64,000 bases of DNA, taken from assembly GCF_002161055.1 (NCBI RefSeq), contig NZ_NFLT01000002.1, positions 1 to 64,000 on the forward strand, written 5' to 3'. The translations under genes and the position numbers were made by a program. Positions 36,663 through 44,965 of the stretch are shown here, piece after piece; within the stretch, counting starts at the first letter, position 1, and each line of letters starts with the position of its first letter. The stretch is from Tyzzerella sp. An114. GTDB lineage: Bacteria; Bacillota; Clostridia; Lachnospirales; Anaerotignaceae. The notes under the pieces were generated by a model. The model did not search any database, was not told where the DNA came from, and was given only the letters and a program-made list of their open reading frames with translations.

Positions 36663-37265
36663 ATGACAAAGATAATATTTGCAACCAAAAATAAAGGTAA
36701 AATAAAAGAAATAAATGCAATAATGTCAGATATGAATGTTGAAGTAATATCTATGGAGGAAGCCGGAATAAATGTTGATGTTGTTGAAGATGGTACAACA
36801 TTTCAGGAGAATGCTATAAAAAAAGCTCGTGAAATAATGGAAATATCAGGTCTTATAACAATGGCTGATGATTCTGGTCTTGAGATAGATTATCTTGATA
36901 AAGCTCCTGGAGTGTATTCTGCCAGATATATGGGAGAGGATACACCATATAACATAAAAAACAGTAAAATACTTGATATTATGAAAGATGTTCCAGAAGA
37001 AAAAAGAACAGCAAGATTTGTTAGTGTCATTGCAACAGCTATACCTGGAGGAAAAATTATTACTACAAAGGGAACAATAGAAGGTATAATAGGCCATGAA
37101 ATTAAAGGAGAAAATGGCTTTGGATATGACCCTATATTCTTTGTACCTGAATATGGCATGACAACAGCTGAAATGGCTCCTGAGCAGAAAAACAGCATAA
37201 GTCATAGAGGTAAAGCTTTAAGACTTATGAAAGATGAGCTTAAAAAGGAATTAGGTGATTTATAA
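36663..37265 (+). CDS. rdgB: XTP/dITP diphosphatase
   Basis: A 200-aa HAM1/RdgB pyrophosphatase that removes non-canonical purine triphosphates. It starts IIFATKNKGKIKEI (nucleotide loop), then TFQENAIKKARE, MADDSGLEIDYLDKAPGVYSARY, and GENGFGYDPIFFVPE, SHRGKAL near the end. ATG 36663 follows AAAGGAAAG. A TATAAT at 36564-36569 may be its -10. The next gene begins one base after the stop, a common pairing with the YfcE-like phosphodiesterase. Confidence 0.95.
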   Translation: MTKIIFATKNKGKIKEINAIMSDMNVEVISMEEAGINVDVVEDGTTFQENAIKKAREIMEISGLITMADDSGLEIDYLDKAPGVYSARYMGEDTPYNIKNSKILDIMKDVPEEKRTARFVSVIATAIPGGKIITTKGTIEGIIGHEIKGENGFGYDPIFFVPEYGMTTAEMAPEQKNSISHRGKALRLMKDELKKELGDL

Positions 37266-37266
37266 T

Positions 37267-37788
37267 ATGAAATTGCTTGTTATAAGTGACACTCATGGTT
37301 ATTTAAGTAATGCAAGAAATGTTATAGAGCGTATAGGCGATAAAATAAATGGTATAATACATTTGGGAGACCATGACGAAGATGCAAAAGAACTTCAAGA
37401 GGAGTTTTCTGATATACCTTTTTATTATATAAGAGGTAATAATGATTATGGAATGAACACACCAGATACAAAAATGTTAAATATATGTGGTAAAAAAATA
37501 ATTATCACTCATGGTCATAAACAGCAAGTTTATTGGAGTTATGATAATATAGCTTATTGGGCACAGGAAAAGGGTGCTGATGCTGTGTTCTTTGGTCATA
37601 CTCATAGACCAGCTAATGAATATGATGGTAGCATATATATATTTAATCCAGGAAGTATATCTTTACCAAGAGGAATAAATTATCCTACATTTGGTATATT
37701 TGATATAGATGAAAATGGAAATATGCGAGGTACTATAATGGTGTATGTAGATGAAGATAATTTTATGCGTTTAGATAAACTTTTTTGA
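37267..37788 (+). CDS. YfcE/MJ0936-type metallophosphoesterase
   Basis: A 173-aa calcineurin-like phosphodiesterase of the YfcE/MJ0936 group. Metal ligands are in VISDTHGY, IHLGDHDEDA (Asp), RGNNDYG (Asn), ITHGHKQ (His) and FFGHTHRP (His). ATG 37267 lies 7 nt after AGGTGAT, which overlaps the end of rdgB. The natural substrate is not known; YfcE family members cleave phosphodiesters in vitro. Confidence 0.9.
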   Translation: MKLLVISDTHGYLSNARNVIERIGDKINGIIHLGDHDEDAKELQEEFSDIPFYYIRGNNDYGMNTPDTKMLNICGKKIIITHGHKQQVYWSYDNIAYWAQEKGADAVFFGHTHRPANEYDGSIYIFNPGSISLPRGINYPTFGIFDIDENGNMRGTIMVYVDEDNFMRLDKLF

Positions 37789-37810
37789 AAAAATTTTTTT
37801 GATATGTTGT

Positions 37811-37840
37811 AAAAACCTTGATTTTTCAAGGTTTTTATTT
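37811..37840 (+). terminator. Terminator of the rdgB operon
   Basis: AAAAACCTTGA pairs with TCAAGGTTTTT around a TTTT loop, then an AT-rich run of T. Confidence 0.88.
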
Positions 37841-37864
37841 TTTTAAAATTTTTGCAAAAAAATG

Positions 37865-37893
37865 TTGACAAAGTGTAAATGTCCTGTTATAAT
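37865..37893 (+). promoter_or_regulatory. Consensus promoter of the first tRNA pair
   Basis: TTGACA (37865-37870), 17-nt spacer, TATAAT (37888-37893), with extended -10 TG at 37885-37886: a full consensus, as expected for stable RNA genes. Confidence 0.92.
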
Positions 37894-37934
37894 AATTTTC
37901 GTTGAGTTGATAAAGCGACTGAAAAACAGGGTGT

Positions 37935-38005
37935 GCGGGTGTAGTTCAATGGTAGAACGTCAGCCTTCCAAGCTGAACACGTGAGTTCGATTCTCATCAC
38001 CCGCT
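37935..38005 (+). tRNA. tRNA-Gly (anticodon TCC), copy 1
   Basis: A 71-nt cloverleaf: acceptor GCGGGTG pairs with CACCCGC, anticodon arm TCAGC-CTTCCAA-GCTGA, T-arm GTGAG-TTCGATT-CTCAT. The discriminator is T. No CCA is encoded. It is 7 nt upstream of tRNA-Arg in the same transcript. Confidence 0.97.
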
Positions 38006-38012
38006 TTAGTAT

Positions 38013-38086
<74 letters not shown>

Positions 38087-38088
38087 TC

Positions 38089-38118
38089 TTTTTCGGCAGT
38101 TTATAAACTGCCGAAAAA
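38089..38118. repeat. 30-bp perfect palindrome between tRNA pairs
   Basis: A self-complementary sequence centred between 38103 and 38104, core CGGCAGTTTATAAACTGCCG, flanked by T5 and A5. It begins 2 nt after the first tRNA-Arg. It is unusual as a terminator because its U-run is the 5' arm, not a tail. Confidence 0.8.
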
Positions 38119-38132
38119 ATTCTAAAAAATGC

Positions 38133-38161
38133 TTGACAAATATTTTAAATGTTAGTATAAT
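38133..38161 (+). promoter_or_regulatory. Consensus promoter of the second tRNA pair
   Basis: TTGACA (38133-38138), 17-nt spacer, TATAAT (38156-38161). The surrounding sequence differs from the first tRNA promoter. Confidence 0.92.
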
Positions 38162-38197
38162 ATTTCTTGTTCCTTTGAAAAACTGATAATTCAATAT

Positions 38198-38268
38198 GCG
38201 GGTGTAGTTCAATGGTAGAACGTCAGCCTTCCAAGCTGAACACGTGAGTTCGATTCTCATCACCCGCT
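38198..38268 (+). tRNA. tRNA-Gly (anticodon TCC), copy 2
   Basis: Identical by eye to the 71-nt copy at 37935-38005, with the same anticodon loop CTTCCAA and no encoded CCA. Confidence 0.97.
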
Positions 38269-38276
38269 TTTAATAT

Positions 38277-38350
<74 letters not shown>

Positions 38351-38354
38351 CTTT

Positions 38355-38387
38355 AAAAAGACAATCTCATTTGAGGTTGTCTTTTTT
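38355..38387 (+). terminator. Terminator of the tRNA cluster
   Basis: AAAAAGACAATCTCA pairs with TGAGGTTGTCTTTTT (one G-T pair) with a short loop, then T residues. Confidence 0.88.
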
Positions 38388-38417
38388 GTTTTTTAAGTAT
38401 TATAAAATTTATAAAAT

Positions 38418-38454
38418 AAAAAAGTCGGTCTTTTCTAAAAGTCCGACTTTTTTT
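38418..38454. terminator. Bidirectional terminator between tRNA-Arg and tRNA-Leu
   Basis: AAAAAAGTCGG pairs with CCGACTTTTTT around a 14-nt loop. In the minus direction it closes the tRNA-Leu transcript. Confidence 0.85.
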
Positions 38455-38472
38455 GATAATTAAAATTTAAAG

Positions 38473-38552
38473 TGCGGATAACAGGAATCGAACCTGCACC
38501 CTCTCGGACTGGATTCTAAGTCCAGCGCGTCTGCCAGTTCCGCCATATCCGC
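38473..38552 (-). tRNA. tRNA-Leu (anticodon TAG)
   Basis: On the minus strand the acceptor GCGGATA pairs with TATCCGC (discriminator A), the anticodon arm is CTGGA-CTTAGAA-TCCAG, and a variable arm and T-arm GCAGG-TTCGATT-CCTGT follow. The 80-nt length fits a class II tRNA. No CCA is encoded. Confidence 0.95.
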
Positions 38553-38567
38553 ATAAACAATAAATTT

Positions 38568-38596
38568 ATAATATTATATTTATGTATATTTGTCAA
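38568..38596 (-). promoter_or_regulatory. Promoter of tRNA-Leu
   Basis: TTGACA (38596-38591) and TATTAT (38573-38568) on the minus strand with a 17-nt spacer, 15 nt before the tRNA 5' end. Confidence 0.8.
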
Positions 38597-38674
38597 TATT
38601 CAATATTTTTATTTGAAATGGTTTTAAAATATTATATACTTAATATGTATTATATTTTGAAGGTGGTGTGTTAT

Positions 38675-39832
38675 ATGAATACTGTTTTTTTAAAAAAAGT
38701 ATGTGCAACATTAATTTCTGTTACAGTTTTAAGCACTTCTGTTTTTGCCATGGAAAAAGAAAAGGGATTTCAAAACTTTCAGGAGAAATATAATTTTACT
38801 GATGAAACTTTCACTGATATAGAAGCACAATGGGTTTTAAATGCTGTAAAACCTGCCTATGAGTTGGGTTTATTGTCAGGAAGGGAAGCTGGAAAATTTT
38901 ATCCTAATAGCCAATTTACATTGGCAGAGGCTTTGTCTGTGGCTTCAAGAATAAACAGTATATATTTTGGAAGGGGCGATGAAATAAAGCCTTCTGAAGA
39001 TAAAGAGTATGAAAATTGGTATGATATATATGTTGATTATGCCATAGAAAATGGAATAATAGAAAAAGATACTTTTGATGATTATACAAGAAATGCAAAA
39101 AGAGGAGAAGTTGCTTATATATTTGCAAAATCTTTACCTGATGAGTGCTTTGATAGAAAAAATACTGTTATAAATATTCCTGATGTTAGAAGCGAGACAG
39201 AATATAGTGATAGTATATATAAACTTTATGAAGCTGGAATATTGTCTGGTAAAGATGAATATGGCACATTTTATGCTGATGATAATATAACAAGGGGAGA
39301 GGCTGCTGTTATAATATCCCATATTGCTATGCCTGATACAAGATATAATTTTAATTTGAAATATAAATGGCTTGAAAATCAAAATTATGCATCTAAAAAA
39401 ATGATTATATCATCAGATGGTATTTTTTCTCTCATAGTACCTGCTAAATGGAATATGGAGAGTACTTTTACATATCCTGAATATAATATGGAGATTTATT
39501 CTGAAAATGGAATACTTAGAATTGATAGTCAACTTGTTCCATATTCTAAATATGAAAACAGTGAAAAATATATTGAAGACTACAAAAATGAGATTAATGG
39601 TATTTATAATAATATTGATATATTTGAAAATCAAAATTTTAATATAAATAATGAAAAAGTTGTACGTTTTGATGTTACAGGCTATGTTCAAAATATAGAT
39701 ATTTACACATGGAATTTTGTTTTTGAAACCACAGGAGGCATAAATCATATACAGGTATCTTGTCCTTATTCAAAAGCAAAGGGATATGTTGATGAGGTTT
39801 TTGATATAATAAATACACTTCAAACAAGATAA
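38675..39832 (+). CDS. SLH-domain surface protein
   Basis: A 385-aa secreted protein: signal peptide (1-25, ending TSVFAM) and three S-layer homology repeats (about 45-210), seen as VKPAYELGLLSG, VDYAIENGIIEK and IYKLYEAGILSG, each followed by an R-or-L-x-E-A/V-type helix (ITRGEAAVIISHI in the third). SLH triplets dock on pyruvylated wall polymers. The C-terminal 165 residues (from about 220) hold a beta-rich domain around FSLIVPAKWNMEST and a PsbP/DUF-like ending HIQVSCPYS. ATG 38675 lies 6 nt from AAGGTGGTG. The isochorismatase-like gene follows after 11 bp. Confidence 0.85.
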   Translation: MNTVFLKKVCATLISVTVLSTSVFAMEKEKGFQNFQEKYNFTDETFTDIEAQWVLNAVKPAYELGLLSGREAGKFYPNSQFTLAEALSVASRINSIYFGRGDEIKPSEDKEYENWYDIYVDYAIENGIIEKDTFDDYTRNAKRGEVAYIFAKSLPDECFDRKNTVINIPDVRSETEYSDSIYKLYEAGILSGKDEYGTFYADDNITRGEAAVIISHIAMPDTRYNFNLKYKWLENQNYASKKMIISSDGIFSLIVPAKWNMESTFTYPEYNMEIYSENGILRIDSQLVPYSKYENSEKYIEDYKNEINGIYNNIDIFENQNFNINNEKVVRFDVTGYVQNIDIYTWNFVFETTGGINHIQVSCPYSKAKGYVDEVFDIINTLQTR

Positions 39833-39843
39833 GGAGGATTTTT

Positions 39844-40371
39844 ATGAGTAGAATACTTATTGTAATAGATATGCAAAATGATTTTGTTGATGGTTCTCTT
39901 GGAACAGCAGAGGCTATGGGTATTATTGATAATGTGTGTGATAAAATTAAAAACTTTAAAGGTACAGTAATTTTTACAAGAGATACTCATACAGAAGATT
40001 ACCTTGAAACACAGGAAGGTATAAAACTTCCTGTAAAACATTGTATAAAGGGCAGTGAAGGGTGGAAACTTACTGAAAAAGTTGAAAATATGAGAAAAGA
40101 ATATAATTCTCCTGTATTTGATAAAGACACTTTTGGTTCAAAAGAAATAGTTCAATATCTTGATATTATAAATAAAAAATCACCAATAGAGTATATTGAA
40201 CTTATAGGACTTTGTACAGATATATGTGTTATATCAAATGCACTTTTAATAAAAGCCTTTTTCCCTGAAATTCCTATAACTGTTGACTCAAAATGTTGTG
40301 CTGGGGTTACTCCTGAAAGTCATAAAAATGCCCTTGAGTCAATGAAGATGTGTCAGATAAATGTTATATAA
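39844..40371 (+). CDS. Isochorismatase-like cysteine hydrolase (nicotinamidase type)
   Basis: A 175-aa member of the isochorismatase/nicotinamidase superfamily. The catalytic Asp is in VIDMQNDFVDG, TRDTHTEDYL gives metal-site residues, FDKDTFGS carries the Lys, and GLCTDICVIS holds the nucleophilic Cys. HCIKGSEGWKL resembles the H-C-x-x-G-T-x-G region of nicotinamidases. Deamidation of nicotinamide in NAD salvage is the likeliest role, but other amides are possible. GGAGG precedes the ATG. Confidence 0.85.
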   Translation: MSRILIVIDMQNDFVDGSLGTAEAMGIIDNVCDKIKNFKGTVIFTRDTHTEDYLETQEGIKLPVKHCIKGSEGWKLTEKVENMRKEYNSPVFDKDTFGSKEIVQYLDIINKKSPIEYIELIGLCTDICVISNALLIKAFFPEIPITVDSKCCAGVTPESHKNALESMKMCQINVI

Positions 40372-40383
40372 ATTTTAATAAAT

Positions 40384-40416
40384 AAAAAAGCCGTTCATTT
40401 TGAACGGCTCTTTTTT
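40384..40416. terminator. Bidirectional terminator
   Basis: A stem AAAAAAGCCGTTCA / TGAACGGCTCTTTTTT lies between convergent genes ending at 40371 and 40428. Confidence 0.88.
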
Positions 40417-40427
40417 GTTTGTTTATA

Positions 40428-41711
40428 TTAAGCGGCTGGTGAAACTTCAACAGCTGTTTCTGGAGTAGCTGTTTCAAGTTCCATCATGTTATTTGCTATT
40501 ATTTCATTTAAGTCTATTATTTCTGCATTAGCTTCAGGAGCACCTGTTGCAACTGTTTCTGTTTCTACATATTTAGCATTCATTGTCATAGCTAATTTTA
40601 ATAATCCTGTCATATCAATATCTATTTTTGATACCATATTATTATCTTCATCAGCAGAAGCAGATATTGTCATTGACATAACATTAGGAACAGTTGTTAC
40701 AGAGTCCATTGAATAACCTATAACATTGTCATTGTCATCAACAGTCATAACAAGTGTATTTTCTGATAATCCTGTTGTTGCATCGCCTACTGTTGTTTTT
40801 GAAGTATATACATTTCCGTTTTTTGTAAATGATGCATCATTGAATAATGAAAGAGCAGTTTTCATTACTTCATAATCATTTACTGTGTTGAATGCAGGTA
40901 ACATATCAAGCTGTGCTTTTACTACATCTTTATAGCTTCCTGTCTGTGCTGTGTTTAAAAGTTCTTTAAAATCAAAACCTGGCATATATGACTGAAACAT
41001 TTCCTGTAAATCTAAGCATAACCAAGCTGTATCAGACACTTCCATAGCTTTCTGGAGTTCAGGTGATTTGAAATAAATCTTTCCTGTTTCCATGTCCATT
41101 TTATATTCTACATTAAAAGCACTAAGAGAGTCTATTAAAGCTTTGTCTTCCTCTGTAAGATTTGGAATTTGAGAGAAATCAAAATTCATTGATGATGACA
41201 TATCAAGTTTATTACCTGATGTGATACCATCTATTGTTCCGGAACCTTTAACAGGAGTAGTTTCTCCAGATTTTATGTCTGTTAAAGACATATCAAAATT
41301 AAAGTCTCCGCCAATAGTATAGTTATCTTCTAAAAATTTGTTTGAATATGCATTGTATTTATCCATCAATGTAAATTCGCCAATATCTTCAAGAAGTTTT
41401 TCTTTATCAACAGCGATAACAGCTCTGTTTGTAGCGTCCCAGCCTACTGTGTATCCTGCTTTTTCAGCAACTTCTCTTATGGCTACATTTCCCTCATAAG
41501 CATACTCAGCACCAAATAAAGTTTTAGCATCTTCTGTTGAAATATGAACAGAATTGTTTTCAATAAATGGAGTAGCCTCAAGATTTTCAGCATAAACACC
41601 ATTAATCTGTACTGAAATAGGTTTTTCTTCTGCCATTACACCCTGACATAATGATAATGTCATAATTCCTGCTAATGCGGCCGAGGTAAAACCTTTGATT
41701 TTCTTCAACAT
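40428..41711 (-). CDS. Secreted protein with copper-amine-oxidase-N-like stalk domain
   Basis: A 427-aa exported protein. The signal peptide ends near GVMAEE (residue 28). Residues 30-105 look like the stalk domain seen in many clostridial surface proteins: SVQINGV, EATPFIENNSVHIS, VAIREVAEKAGYTVGWD, AVIAVDKEKL. The large remainder (110-427) is unrecognised, Asp/Ser/Thr-rich, with paired strands and several SMNFDFSQIP- and KMDMETGKIYF-type segments reminiscent of lipoprotein-like beta folds. There is no lipobox and no sortase motif. It is monocistronic with promoter at 41778-41805. The function is unknown. Confidence 0.7.
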   Translation of the reverse strand: MLKKIKGFTSAALAGIMTLSLCQGVMAEEKPISVQINGVYAENLEATPFIENNSVHISTEDAKTLFGAEYAYEGNVAIREVAEKAGYTVGWDATNRAVIAVDKEKLLEDIGEFTLMDKYNAYSNKFLEDNYTIGGDFNFDMSLTDIKSGETTPVKGSGTIDGITSGNKLDMSSSMNFDFSQIPNLTEEDKALIDSLSAFNVEYKMDMETGKIYFKSPELQKAMEVSDTAWLCLDLQEMFQSYMPGFDFKELLNTAQTGSYKDVVKAQLDMLPAFNTVNDYEVMKTALSLFNDASFTKNGNVYTSKTTVGDATTGLSENTLVMTVDDNDNVIGYSMDSVTTVPNVMSMTISASADEDNNMVSKIDIDMTGLLKLAMTMNAKYVETETVATGAPEANAEIIDLNEIIANNMMELETATPETAVEVSPAA

Positions 41712-41777
41712 AAAAAATCCCCCTTTTGATAAATAATTATTGTGTTCATAATATCATTAGATTGATATTATAAAATA

Positions 41778-41805
41778 ATTATATCATTTTTAAAAAAAAT
41801 AACAA
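41778..41805 (-). promoter_or_regulatory. Promoter of the stalk-domain protein gene
   Basis: TTGTTA (41805-41800) and TATAAT (41783-41778) on the minus strand with a 16-nt spacer. Confidence 0.65.
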
Positions 41806-41836
41806 TTTTTTGAATAATTTTTAGGAAATATTTAAG

Positions 41837-41865
41837 AATTAAAAAAAGCACCCTTAGGGTGCTTT
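41837..41865 (-). terminator. Terminator of the aromatic operon
   Basis: AAAGCACCC pairs with GGGTGCTTT around TTA. On the minus strand it is followed by a run of T, just after the SGNH hydrolase stop codon. Confidence 0.9.
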
Positions 41866-41870
41866 ATAGT

Positions 41871-42530
41871 TTATTTATCATAATCCTTTAAAATGCCTTC
41901 ATAATTTATAAGTTTTGTAAGCTCTGAGAATATACAGTCATACATACAGTCATATCCCTTATAACTGAGATGCACACCGTCCTCTTGGAGATATTCTTTA
42001 AAATTTCCACCGCTTTCTTCAACCATATAATCATAAAAATCCACAATAGGACAATGATATTTTTTGGCAAGTTTTTTAACTATGTAGGCATACTGTTTTA
42101 TTCTGTTGCATGATGTGAAAGGGTGAGCTTTCTCATCAATAACAGGGGGTGGTGTCACAAGTACAGGTATAGGTATACAGTTATTTAAACCTGTTCTGTT
42201 ATTATGTGCTTTTATTATTGTTATTATGTTTTCAAGATTTTCTTCATATTCACTCTGTGAACAGAAGTGGTCATCATACATTGAACTGTCATTTGTTCCA
42301 AAAAGTATTATGACAATGTTAGGATTAAGGTCAAGTACATCTTTTCTAAGACGTCTCAATGCACCTCTTGTATTATCACCGTTCACACCTTTTTTTACAA
42401 TATTCCAGGATATTGAAGGGTAATAAAGAGGCATATACTTATCCAATCTGTCTATATATGATGTGTTTATATCAACACCATATCCATATGTTAGACTATC
42501 ACCAAAACCTATAATTGTTGTTTTAATCAT
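41871..42530 (-). CDS. SGNH/GDSL hydrolase
   Basis: A 219-aa esterase-fold protein without a signal peptide. Block I is GFGDSLTYGYG (nucleophile Ser), block II has the oxyanion Gly in KKGVNGDNTRG, block III is FGTNDSS (Asn), and block V is DGVHLSYKGY (catalytic Asp and His). It would hydrolyse a carboxylic ester or acetyl group in the cytoplasm. It is the last gene of the DAHP synthase-tyrA-aroA run, 39 bp after aroA; its link to aromatic synthesis is unclear. Confidence 0.85.
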   Translation of the reverse strand: MIKTTIIGFGDSLTYGYGVDINTSYIDRLDKYMPLYYPSISWNIVKKGVNGDNTRGALRRLRKDVLDLNPNIVIILFGTNDSSMYDDHFCSQSEYEENLENIITIIKAHNNRTGLNNCIPIPVLVTPPPVIDEKAHPFTSCNRIKQYAYIVKKLAKKYHCPIVDFYDYMVEESGGNFKEYLQEDGVHLSYKGYDCMYDCIFSELTKLINYEGILKDYDK

Positions 42531-42569
42531 TTAAAACGTCCCCCCGAAATATTTTCAGATTTACACTTT

Positions 42570-43850
42570 TTAAAGCTCTTCTATATAATGATAAAAGTTT
42601 GGGAAAGATATGTCAACACATTCTGAATTATTGATTATTGTTTTTCCCTCGCATTTGAGAGCTGCAATAGCTATACTCATTGCTATACGGTGGTCATTAT
42701 GGCTTTCTGTCTCAGCACCTTTAAGAGAATTTACACCTTTTATAATCATTCCGTCATCGGTTTCTGTTATATCAGCACCAAGTTTTGAAAGCTCATCTTT
42801 TACAGTTTTAATTCTGTTTGACTCCTTAACTTTAAGTTCTTCAGCATTTCTTATTATTGTTGTACCTTCGGCAAATGTAGCTGCAACAGCAATTATAGGT
42901 ATTTCGTCAATGAGTTTTGGTATTAAGTCTCCCTCAATTACAGTTCCTTTAAGTTTTGATGATTTTATTTCAATATCAGCCACAAGTTCGCCACATACAG
43001 TTTTTTCATTTAATATATTTATGTCCGCTCCCATATTTTTAAGAACTGTTATTATTCCTGTTCTTGTTGGGTTTATTCCTATATTTTTAAGTATTATATG
43101 AGAGTTTTCACATATTGCACCGGCAACCATAAAATATGCTGCTGATGAAATATCTCCTGGAACATATATTGTTTTTCCGTAAAGCTCTTTTACAGGGTGA
43201 CATATAATGTCTTTATCTTTATGCTCAATATTTGCACCAAGATAGTTAAGCATTATTTCTGTGTGGTCACGAGTAGCTTCAGGCTCTGTTATAACTGTTT
43301 CACCTTCAGCATAAAGTCCCGCAAGAATTAATGCACTTTTTACCTGTGCAGAGGCAACAGGAAGGGTATAGTGTATACCTTTAAGTTTTTTACCATGTAT
43401 TCCAAAAGGAGCAAAAAGTTTACCGTCTTTTTCACCTTCAAATTCTGCTCCCATTTCTTTTAATGGTATTGAAACTCTATTCATAGGTCTTTTTTGAATA
43501 GAGCTGTCACCTGTTATATTTGAATTAAAATCCTGTGCACTTAAAAGACCTGTTATAAGTCTCATTGTTGTTCCACTGTTTCCCACATCGAGAGTAGAAG
43601 AAGGGGAGGAAAGACCATACATTCCTTTTCCATGGACAGTAACTTTTTCATCTGTAACATCTATATTAATTCCCATTTTTCTAAAACAGTCTATTGTTGA
43701 AAGACAGTCAGCACCCATAAGAAAACCGTAAATTTCTGTGTCGCCGGAGGCTATTGAACCTAACATAACAGAACGGTGGGATATTGATTTGTCTCCCGGA
43801 ACAGTGAAATTTCCTTTTAAACCGTTTTTAGGAAATATTTCTTTTTTCAT
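42570..43850 (-). CDS. aroA: 3-phosphoshikimate 1-carboxyvinyltransferase (EPSP synthase)
   Basis: A 426-aa EPSP synthase of the shikimate pathway. It has PGDKSISHR (phosphoenolpyruvate site), DVGNSGTTMRLITG, VASAQVKSALILAG with SAQ, PGDISSAAYFMVAG, and KVKESNRI near the end. The motif near residue 95, GNSGTTMRL, carries Thr-Met-Arg rather than the Thr-Ala-x-R-P of class I enzymes, and SAQ-K fits class II. It follows tyrA by 20 bp. Some class II enzymes are glyphosate-tolerant; not claimed here. Confidence 0.95.
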   Translation of the reverse strand: MKKEIFPKNGLKGNFTVPGDKSISHRSVMLGSIASGDTEIYGFLMGADCLSTIDCFRKMGINIDVTDEKVTVHGKGMYGLSSPSSTLDVGNSGTTMRLITGLLSAQDFNSNITGDSSIQKRPMNRVSIPLKEMGAEFEGEKDGKLFAPFGIHGKKLKGIHYTLPVASAQVKSALILAGLYAEGETVITEPEATRDHTEIMLNYLGANIEHKDKDIICHPVKELYGKTIYVPGDISSAAYFMVAGAICENSHIILKNIGINPTRTGIITVLKNMGADINILNEKTVCGELVADIEIKSSKLKGTVIEGDLIPKLIDEIPIIAVAATFAEGTTIIRNAEELKVKESNRIKTVKDELSKLGADITETDDGMIIKGVNSLKGAETESHNDHRIAMSIAIAALKCEGKTIINNSECVDISFPNFYHYIEEL

Positions 43851-43870
43851 TTCAAAATCAATCCTTTAAA

Positions 43871-44965
43871 TCATTTTTCATTAACTTCATAATTCATACT
43901 ACGAAGAAGCTCTATACTCTTTTGACGTTGTTCTTCTGTGTCAAAAGCAAAGTATAAAACACCTTCCTCTTTATCACGGCTATTTAAAATACCCATGTTT
44001 TTAATATTTATGTTGTTGCTTGATAAAAGTACAGCTATTATTGCTATACTTCCCGGTTTATCGAGAACATCAACAGCTATTTCATAGCGTCTTACATAGC
44101 TTTTTGGTGTGGCTGTTGAGAAAGAGTCTCTGTAAGTTTTAGCATTTTCAAAAAAGCTGTGTATTTCATTACTATCACCATTTTTAATAACTGATTTTGC
44201 ATTTTTTATAACTTCCTCAAAGGATGTGAGAACATCTATTATATTGTCTCTGTTTTCGAGACATATACTTTCCCACATATCAGGACTTGATGATGCAATT
44301 CTTGTTGTATCTCTAAAACCACCGGCTGCTAAAAGATGCATATATCCTTTTTCACTATCAAGATTTTTTACAGTGTTTACAAGACCGGCTGCAAGAACAT
44401 GGGGTACATGGCTTATTGATGCAGTAACATAATCGTGTTCTTTAGGAGATATTATTACAGGTATTGCTCCTATTTTTTCTACCATTGATTTAAGTTTTAA
44501 AACTTTTTCATCAGATACATTTTCTGAAGGTGTGAGAATATAGTAAGCATTTTCAAAAAGATGTTCTTTTGATGAGCTATAACGAAATCTTTCTGAGCCT
44601 GTCATAGGGTGACCGCCTATATACGTTATTTTATCAGCTATTTTTTTCATATTTTCATATATCGTTAACTTTGTGCTTCCCACATCTGTTATTATACAGT
44701 CTTTATCTATGTATTTTGTAAGCTTTTCGGCATACTCAAATATTTTACCTACTGGAGTACATATTATAACTATGTCACAGCCGCAAAATATATCTGTAAC
44801 ATCTGTACTATATGCATCAATTACACCTTCTGACTGTGCCATTTCCAAAACATCTATATTTCTGTTACAAGCAACTATTTCTTTTACTCCACAGCGATTT
44901 CTAAGAGCCTTTGCCAAAGAACCGCCTATAAGTCCTAAGCCTATGATACCCGCTTTTTTAAACAT
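43871..44965 (-). CDS. tyrA: Prephenate dehydrogenase with ACT domain
   Basis: A 364-aa TyrA. The N-terminal Rossmann fold has GLGLIGGSLAKALR; IICTPVG and IITDVGSTK follow, and GGHPMTGSE holds the catalytic His. The dehydrogenase core ends near residue 285. A C-terminal ACT domain (about 290-362, YEIAVDVLDKPGSIAIIAVL) implies feedback control by an amino acid, probably tyrosine. It converts prephenate to 4-hydroxyphenylpyruvate with NAD(P). Its ATG is directly after the stop of the DAHP synthase gene. Confidence 0.94.
   Translation of the reverse strand: MFKKAGIIGLGLIGGSLAKALRNRCGVKEIVACNRNIDVLEMAQSEGVIDAYSTDVTDIFCGCDIVIICTPVGKIFEYAEKLTKYIDKDCIITDVGSTKLTIYENMKKIADKITYIGGHPMTGSERFRYSSSKEHLFENAYYILTPSENVSDEKVLKLKSMVEKIGAIPVIISPKEHDYVTASISHVPHVLAAGLVNTVKNLDSEKGYMHLLAAGGFRDTTRIASSSPDMWESICLENRDNIIDVLTSFEEVIKNAKSVIKNGDSNEIHSFFENAKTYRDSFSTATPKSYVRRYEIAVDVLDKPGSIAIIAVLLSSNNINIKNMGILNSRDKEEGVLYFAFDTEEQRQKSIELLRSMNYEVNEK

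Noticed and set aside
38089-38118. Ordinary rho-independent terminator
   Set aside because: The hairpin is not followed by a U run in either direction, so I list it as a palindrome of unknown role.
42610-43101. 163-codon open frame on the plus strand
   Set aside because: It is antisense to aroA, which has full EPSP synthase motifs. The Ser/Ile-rich translation is typical of a shadow frame.
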